NCBI GenBank assembly: GCA_044224495.1
Contig: JBGAKG010000003.1
Coordinates: 1 to 64,000 of the forward strand
Direction of reading: 5' to 3'
DNA from: JBGAKG01 sp044224495
GTDB taxonomy: Bacteria; Myxococcota_A; Polyangia; Polyangiales; Polyangiaceae
DNA: 64,000 bases
In this document: piece after piece, positions 59,193 to 64,000 of the stretch
Numbering within the stretch: position 1 is the first letter of the stretch
Layout: each line of letters starts with the position of its first letter
The notes under the pieces: model-generated
Databases searched by the model: none
Seen by the model: the letters and a program-made list of their open reading frames with translations, nothing else
Told to the model about the DNA's origin: nothing
Made by a program: the position numbers and the translations under genes

Positions 59193-60028
59193 GGCGCGAA
59201 GTCGAGGCCGATGTCGGCGCCCTTGACCGAGTGCGTGAGGGCGCCGACGCTGATCGCGTCCACGCCGGCTTCGGCGAGCTCGCGCACGCGCGTGGGGGTG
59301 ATGCCGCCCGAGGCCTCGAGGAAGGCGCGGCCCTTCGTGCGCGCGACGGCTTCGCGGATCATGTCGGTCGTCATGTTGTCGAGGAGGACGATGTCCGCCC
59401 CGGCGTCGAGCGCGACCGCGAGCTGTTCGAGCGAGTCGACCTCGCACTCGATCCGTGACGTGTGCGGGGCGCGCGCGCGCGCGAGCTCGATGGCCTGGCG
59501 AACGCCGCCGGCGGCGGCGACGTGGTTGTCCTTGATCAGGACCGCGCTGCCGAGATCGTTGCGGTGGTTCTTGGCTCCGCCGGTGCGCACGGCCCAACGG
59601 TCGAGAACGCGCAAGCCCGGCATGGTCTTGCGCGTGTCGACGATGCGGGTCTTCGAGCCGGCGGGCAGCGCGGCGACGTAGGTGCGCGCGGTCGTCGCGA
59701 TGCCGCACATGCGCTGCGTGAAGTTGAGCGCGGTCCGCTCGGCCATGAGGATCGCGCGGGCCTTGCCGCGCACGCGCCAGAGCTTCGTGCCCTTCGTCGC
59801 CACCGCTCCGTCGGCCACGAGCAGGTCGACGACGACCGCGGGATCGAGCTTCTGGAAGACGCGCGCGAACACGTCGCCGCCGCAGACCACGATCTCCTCG
59901 CGCGTGACCGCGTGCGCCTCGGCGGTGGCCGCTTCGGCGATGCAACTCTCGGTCGTCACGTCGCCGGAGGCGAGGTCTTCGCGGAAGGCGCCGTCGATGA
60001 TGTGGTCGAAGAGAACGGGAGCGAGCAT
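59189..60028 (-). CDS. nadC: Nicotinate-nucleotide pyrophosphorylase (quinolinate phosphoribosyltransferase)
   Basis: 279 residues from ATG 60026-60028, which has AAGAGG upstream. It converts quinolinate plus PRPP to nicotinate mononucleotide in NAD synthesis. Motifs: REDLASGDVTTE, ERTALNFTQRMCGIAT, the PRPP/Arg region VDTRKTMPGLR, KDNH and the metal region IECEVDSLEQ, LDNM, SGGI, and SVGALTHSV at the end. Downstream is birA (overlap 4 bases), upstream the metallophosphoesterase (28 bases). nadA/nadB are not nearby. Confidence 0.95.
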   Translation of the reverse strand: MLAPVLFDHIIDGAFREDLASGDVTTESCIAEAATAEAHAVTREEIVVCGGDVFARVFQKLDPAVVVDLLVADGAVATKGTKLWRVRGKARAILMAERTALNFTQRMCGIATTARTYVAALPAGSKTRIVDTRKTMPGLRVLDRWAVRTGGAKNHRNDLGSAVLIKDNHVAAAGGVRQAIELARARAPHTSRIECEVDSLEQLAVALDAGADIVLLDNMTTDMIREAVARTKGRAFLEASGGITPTRVRELAEAGVDAISVGALTHSVKGADIGLDFAP

Positions 60029-60056
60029 GGGCCTCTTCAGTAGCAGAAAGCGCCGC

Positions 60057-60836
60057 TCACGGCCCAAGGTCGTGGACGGCGATCTCGGGGCGGCAGAAGA
60101 ACCGCACCGGGAGGATGGAGGTTCCGACGCCGCGGCTCACGTAGAGCGTCGACCCGCGTTCGTCGAACCTGCCCTCGACGTAGGGTCCCGTGTTCTTCGG
60201 GAGAACGGGGGTGACGTGAAATGGGAGCCGGACCTGGCCGGCGTGCGTGTGGCCTGCGAACGCGACGGAGACGCGCCCAGCGAGGTCGGCAAACGGGAGC
60301 GGCGAGTGGAAGAGCGCGATCGTCGCGACACCGTGCGGCACCTGGGCGAGCGCGCTCTCGGCGTCGGGCCGCCCGGCGGTCGCGTCGTCGAGCCCGACGA
60401 TCCAGACGTCGTCCCGCAGCCGGCGCGCCTCGTTCCGCAGCATGGTGATCCCTGCCGCCGCCCAGACCGCGTCCTCGTCGGGCGCGGGCCGCCAATGCTC
60501 CCAGTTCCCCTCGACGGCGTAGACGCCGAGTGGCGCCTTCAAGGAGCCGAGGAACTCGGCATACGGGGCGAACGCTCCGCGATCGATCGTGTCCCCGGTG
60601 ATGACGATGACGTCGGGCTTCTCCTCTTCGATCGTGCGGAGGACCGCGCGCTCGTTCGTCCCGAGTCCCTTCCCGTGGAGGTCGGTGAGGTGCAGGACGC
60701 GGAGCGGCGCCGCGAGCGGAACGACGATGCGTTGGTGCGTGCGCTCGGGCCAGTGCGGCTCGACGCCGAGCGCATCCACCGCGACCACGAGGACGAGCGC
60801 GGCGAACGCCCAGCGCGCGCGCCGCCGCTTCTTCAC
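60057..60836 (-). CDS. Membrane-anchored metallophosphoesterase (YkuE/YaeI type)
   Basis: 259 residues. GTG 60834-60836 overlaps the HAD gene stop (GTGA). One N-terminal membrane helix (WAFAALVLVVAVDAL), then the calcineurin-like metal sites: HLTDLHGKGLG, VITGDTIDRG, GNWEHWRP, and AFAGHTHAGQ. Family members act on lipid-linked phosphates such as UDP-2,3-diacylglucosamine or unknown phosphodiesters. Role here not known. Confidence 0.88.
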   Translation of the reverse strand: MKKRRRARWAFAALVLVVAVDALGVEPHWPERTHQRIVVPLAAPLRVLHLTDLHGKGLGTNERAVLRTIEEEKPDVIVITGDTIDRGAFAPYAEFLGSLKAPLGVYAVEGNWEHWRPAPDEDAVWAAAGITMLRNEARRLRDDVWIVGLDDATAGRPDAESALAQVPHGVATIALFHSPLPFADLAGRVSVAFAGHTHAGQVRLPFHVTPVLPKNTGPYVEGRFDERGSTLYVSRGVGTSILPVRFFCRPEIAVHDLGP

Positions 60837-61486
60837 CACGACTCGATGCGCCACCCGCGCCGCCGCGCAAGGCGCTTGAGCCGGAGGTCCGGGTTCACGC
60901 ACACCGGCTCGGCGACGGCCTCGAGGAGCGGAAGGTCGGTGACCGAGTCCGTGTAGAACACCGCGTCCCGGAGAGAGAACCCGAGCCGCTGCGCGAGGAG
61001 CGACGCGCGCTCGAGTTTCCCGTCGCCGTAGCAGAGCGGGTACGCGGGCATGCCGGTGAAGTTCCCCTCGGCGTCCTTCTCGAGCTCCGACGCCACCACG
61101 TGCGGGATGCGCAGCGCGCCCGCGAGCGGACGCGCCGCGTAGGGCGTGGCGCCGGTGACGATCGCGCACGTGTCGCCCACGCGCAGGTGCTCCGCGACGA
61201 CCTCCCGCGCGCGATCGGCGACGTGCACCTCGACGTAGCGCCGGTACCAGTCGTCGCAGCGCGCGGCCAGGACCGTCTCGTGCGTGCCCCGGAGCTTCTG
61301 GAGCGCCCGCTCGGCGACGTTCGTCACGTCGATCACGCCGACCGTGTACTGCAGGACCCACCACGCGACCTGGACCGTGTCGCGCGCCGTGGCCTCGCCG
61401 ATCTCGCGCTGGTAGCGGACGTAGAGGCTCGCCGTCTCCCGCCGGACGAGGGTGCGATCCATGTCGAAGAGGGCAGCGCGCGGCAT
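60833..61486 (-). CDS. HAD-IB family phosphatase
   Basis: 217 residues. Motif I ALFDMDRTLV, motif II IVTGATPYAA, motif III/IV YTDSVTDLPLLEAV. This is the phosphoserine-phosphatase-like (SerB/HAD-IB) class. Similar proteins remove phosphate from lipid or phosphoserine-type substrates. The start lies 2 bases after the CPBP gene stop, so translation is coupled. Confidence 0.86.
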   Translation of the reverse strand: MPRAALFDMDRTLVRRETASLYVRYQREIGEATARDTVQVAWWVLQYTVGVIDVTNVAERALQKLRGTHETVLAARCDDWYRRYVEVHVADRAREVVAEHLRVGDTCAIVTGATPYAARPLAGALRIPHVVASELEKDAEGNFTGMPAYPLCYGDGKLERASLLAQRLGFSLRDAVFYTDSVTDLPLLEAVAEPVCVNPDLRLKRLARRRGWRIESW

Positions 61487-61488
61487 CG

Positions 61489-62196
61489 TCAATACAAGGC
61501 ATACCCCTTCCCGAGTACGTCCGAGAAGATGTTGCAGAATGCATGGAAAAAGATGCCGCTGCCCACGCCCCCCGTGCGCGCGCGCATCCACCCGAACAAG
61601 AGCGCGGGGAAGAAGACCGCGAGGCGGGCGGGTGACGGGATCGTCAGGAAGTGGCCGACGGCGAAGATCGCCGCGCCGACGAAGAGCGCGGGCCCGACCT
61701 CGGCGCCGAGGAGCCGGAAGCGCCCCCGCCCCGCGAAGGCGCCGTCGAGCGCGGTCTGGAGGTAGCCCCGGTAGAAGGCCTCCTCCGGGAGCGCGACCAG
61801 CAGCAGTTGGCCGAGCACAAGGTTCGCCGTCTCGCCGATCCGCACGTAGACGAAGAACGCCCCCTTCGGCTGGAACCAGAAGCGGAACCCGAAGAAGTAC
61901 GGCACGAAGACGATCGCCGCCGCCGCGAGCGCCACCGCGAGCGCGCGCCCGGTCGCCCGGGCGACCCGACCCACGTCGATCGGCTCGCGCAGAAGCACGC
62001 CGGCGAAGCCGAGCCCCGCGGCGCGGACGCCATCGTCGTCGCCGCGCCACACGAGGAGCCACGTCGCGAACAGGAACTCGAGCCCCACCGCCGTCGCCAC
62101 GGCGCTCTTCGGCAGGAAGCGCGCGGTGAGAGCGAGGACGGTGGTGACGACGAGCGCGGCGAGGAGCGGACGCGCAAAACCGGTCGTCTTCGTCAC
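61489..62196 (-). CDS. CPBP-family intramembrane metalloprotease
   Basis: 235 residues from GTG 62194-62196, overlapping the stop of the kinase gene (GTGA). About seven hydrophobic segments. The three CPBP motifs are seen: EEAFYRGYL, FAVGHF and HAFCN. Abi/CPBP proteases cut membrane-embedded segments; in myxobacteria some members act as sortase-like proteases for C-terminal anchors. I see no matching C-terminal sorting signal in the proteins of this window, so substrate is open. It lies in an operon with a kinase and two phosphatases. Confidence 0.87.
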   Translation of the reverse strand: MTKTTGFARPLLAALVVTTVLALTARFLPKSAVATAVGLEFLFATWLLVWRGDDDGVRAAGLGFAGVLLREPIDVGRVARATGRALAVALAAAAIVFVPYFFGFRFWFQPKGAFFVYVRIGETANLVLGQLLLVALPEEAFYRGYLQTALDGAFAGRGRFRLLGAEVGPALFVGAAIFAVGHFLTIPSPARLAVFFPALLFGWMRARTGGVGSGIFFHAFCNIFSDVLGKGYALY

Positions 62197-64000
62197 GGAC
62201 ACTGGAGCTTGGCGACGAACGCCTCGGTGTGGTTGCCCTCCATGTCGGACCAGGCCACGTACCACTCGCCCTTCGTCTTGCCCGCCGTGATGGACGGTCG
62301 CGTGACCTCCATCGTGGTCTTCGCGAAGACGCTCGGCGTCCCGATCCGATCGCGCGTGATCGGCACGACGCGGATGCTGCCCTTCTCGTAGTAGGCCGCC
62401 ATCACCTGCCCGTCGGGGCCGACGCCGAGCGCCGGCTTGGCGCCGGCCGGAGCGAAGTTCTTCCGCCACAGGATCTTGCCCTGCGGCTCCATGAGCGCCA
62501 CGTACGCGCCGCTCTTCTCGCCGTGCCACGCCACGAAGCAGCCCTCGGTGCCGCAGGTGATCGACGGCGCGTCGGCGGGGTTCCGGTCCTCGTTGACGAG
62601 CTTCACGTCGCCGAGCTCGCGATCCTTCTTCAGGCGACCGGAGCCCATCGGGATCTCTTCGAGCCCCTTGTCGATGTCGGGCGAGTCGAGCGGGACGCGC
62701 ATCCGCATCACCAAGTGCGTGACGTCGCGCTCGAGCTTGTAGGTGACGAGCACCGCGTTGCCGGCGACCGCGACCGTCGGCACGCGGACGTTCACCGTCT
62801 TGCCGGCCGGCGTGCCCGGCACGTAGTCGGTGAGGCGGATCTCCGGGCCGGTCGGCTCGAGCTCGGCGTTCAGCTTGCGGAGGAAGAGGTCGTCGCCCTC
62901 CTTGTCGCGGTCGTCCTGCCAGACGACGACGAAGCCCTCCGGCATCTTCTCGATCGACGGCCAGAACATGCCGCCACGGCCGGCGCCGACGAGCGTGCTG
63001 CCGCCAGCGATGCGCCCGTCCGCGTCGAGCCAGCGCGCGCGCACGCCCGCGTCGCGACCGCTCTTGTCCCAGTAGAGGAGCACGGTCCGGTCCCCCGATT
63101 GGAGGAGCTGCGGGCGCCAGGCCTCCTGCGCCTCGGGCGAGACCGGGCGCGGCGCCGTGGTCGGGTGGCCCGAGTCGTCGATCAGGACCGAGTAGACCTG
63201 ATCGTGACCCGTCGTCTCGTGGTCGTCGGTCCAGACCACGACCGGTGCCTTCAGGCCCATCGAGATCGCCGGGCGGCCGACGTTGGTCGAGACGTTGAGG
63301 CGCGGCTGCGAGAACGCGACCATCTTGCAGTCGCCCGTCCCTGCGATGCCGGCGCGCATCTGGTCGGAGAAGGCCTTCGAGACGTTCGGGGCGCCGAGAT
63401 CGGCGACCTCCTTGAGCTTCTTGATCGAGCCGGCCGTGTCGCCGGTGTGGAAGAGGTTCTGCGCCTCGGCCAGCGGCGCATCCCATTTTGGGAGCTCCGT
63501 GTTGGGCGCGGACGAAGCGCTCGGCGGAGGCGCCGCCGTGGTGGTCGCCGACGAAACGATGAGCGGCGCCATCACCTGCGGGCCGAGCTGGGTGTCCCAG
63601 ACCCAGTAGGAGGCGATCGCGCCACCGACGACGAGCACGCCGGAGAAGATGAGGCGCAGCGCGCTCGGCTTCTTCTCCGCGGCCGGCGTGCTGGTGAGCG
63701 CGGCCTCGCCGCTGTTCCGTGCGGCGGGCGTCGGCGTCGGGGACGGCGGCGGCGGAGGCGGCGTGAGCTCGGAGCTCGACGCGATGCTCGGCTGAATCGC
63801 GAGCACGGGCTTCTCCCCCGGCGCGGGCGACGACGTGGGCGTCGGCGCCGGCGACAGCGCGGGCGCCTTCGGGAACGAGTCCGCCTCGAGCTCCTCGAGA
63901 TCGGAGAGGTTCACGTACGAGATCGGACCGCTCGACTCGCCGAAGGCCTTGGCGAGCGCGTCGGCGAGCTCCTTCGCCGTCTGGAAGCGCTTGTCCGGAT
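62193..64000 (-). CDS. Ser/Thr protein kinase, C-terminal part (5' end outside window)
   Basis: 602 residues run from the window edge to TGA 62193-62195. The first residues visible (PDKRFQTAKELADALAKAF) are the end of a Hanks-type kinase domain. A Pro/Thr-rich linker, one membrane helix (LRLIFSGVLVVGGAIASYWVW, near residue 118) and then a large beta-propeller-like outside domain follow (VVVWTDDHETTGHDQVY; FVVVWQDDRDKEGDDLF; CFVAWHGEKSGAYVA; WYVAWSDMEGNHTEA). The first gene visible of a six-gene operon with CPBP protease, HAD, metallophosphoesterase, nadC and birA. Confidence 0.85.
   Translation of the reverse strand, partial: PDKRFQTAKELADALAKAFGESSGPISYVNLSDLEELEADSFPKAPALSPAPTPTSSPAPGEKPVLAIQPSIASSSELTPPPPPPSPTPTPAARNSGEAALTSTPAAEKKPSALRLIFSGVLVVGGAIASYWVWDTQLGPQVMAPLIVSSATTTAAPPPSASSAPNTELPKWDAPLAEAQNLFHTGDTAGSIKKLKEVADLGAPNVSKAFSDQMRAGIAGTGDCKMVAFSQPRLNVSTNVGRPAISMGLKAPVVVWTDDHETTGHDQVYSVLIDDSGHPTTAPRPVSPEAQEAWRPQLLQSGDRTVLLYWDKSGRDAGVRARWLDADGRIAGGSTLVGAGRGGMFWPSIEKMPEGFVVVWQDDRDKEGDDLFLRKLNAELEPTGPEIRLTDYVPGTPAGKTVNVRVPTVAVAGNAVLVTYKLERDVTHLVMRMRVPLDSPDIDKGLEEIPMGSGRLKKDRELGDVKLVNEDRNPADAPSITCGTEGCFVAWHGEKSGAYVALMEPQGKILWRKNFAPAGAKPALGVGPDGQVMAAYYEKGSIRVVPITRDRIGTPSVFAKTTMEVTRPSITAGKTKGEWYVAWSDMEGNHTEAFVAKLQCP

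Noticed and set aside
61100..61765. Forward frames over the HAD and CPBP genes
   Set aside because: Antisense to genes with catalytic motifs, no upstream signals.
1..64000. tRNA, rRNA, CRISPR arrays, insertion sequences, phage or plasmid genes
   Set aside because: I looked in the gaps between genes for cloverleaf-like arms, regularly spaced repeats, transposase or integrase motifs and found none; short non-coding RNAs cannot be excluded by eye.

Overview
The window is very GC-rich, densely coded on both strands, and full of Ser/Thr protein kinases, a PP2C phosphatase, sigma-54 enhancer-binding proteins, PEGA/TonB proteins and small Cys-rich lipoproteins. With a CarF-type plasmalogen desaturase, a CPBP protease and class II DAHP synthase, this points to a myxobacterium (Myxococcota, more likely the Polyangiales side than Myxococcus). 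That placement is an inference from gene content. I saw no rRNA, tRNA, CRISPR array, insertion sequence or prophage, and no gene-free stretch longer than about 300 bases.

Layout. 1-2000: end of a DUF4139 protein, then a tiny element made of a near-perfect 48-bp inverted repeat around a four-helix-bundle (S23/IVS-type) gene, then a scramblase/LURP-like gene. 2000-4752: membrane pyrophosphatase with a clear terminator. 4981-13183: a possible envelope-signalling locus with a sigma-54-type activator whose GAFTGA loop is altered, a Ser/Thr kinase fused to an ExbD/TolR-like domain, a TPR-PEGA-TonB receptor, and a second kinase. 13299-21020: UbiB-like kinase, class II DAHP synthase, three surface lipoproteins, NikR. 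21061-25180: obgE overlapping a lone type III export switch gene (sctU/flhB family), a PspA operon, a tiny CxxC protein. 25199-28870: two kinases in one operon. 29065-33689: a small membrane protein, two enhancer-binding proteins (one FHA/GGDEF-like) and a LuxR-type gene, bracketed by two intergenic regions that share a motif pair and each carry a -24/-12 promoter candidate. 33696-36257: lipoamide dehydrogenase and E1 alpha. 36372-43462: secreted Cys-rich lipoproteins (two are 246-aa paralogues), and an operon of lipoprotein, two dipeptide/nickel-type ABC permeases (one frameshifted), HEAT protein and DUF4149 protein. 43593-50353: ferredoxin, lipoproteins, nucleosidase, DUF882 peptidase, TPR-kinase, ferritin-like lipoprotein. 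50360-57002: two histidine-kinase genes, the first of which lacks an ATPase domain, then ruvB, carF and PP2C. 57104-64000: a vWA-like lipoprotein converging on a six-gene reverse operon (kinase, CPBP protease, HAD phosphatase, metallophosphoesterase, nadC, birA).

How they fit together. Most genes handle envelope sensing and phosphosignalling: six Hanks-type kinases, one phosphatase, FHA and sigma-54 activators, plus many secreted lipoproteins that could be targets or ligands. Housekeeping genes (obgE, ruvB, nadC, birA, lpdA, DAHP synthase) are scattered among them. Four-base GTGA or ATGA stop/start overlaps are common and support the operon calls. The best candidates for something undescribed are the inverted-repeat S23 element, the kinase-ExbD fusion beside the TonB receptor, and the shared cis-motif around the 29-33 kb regulators.
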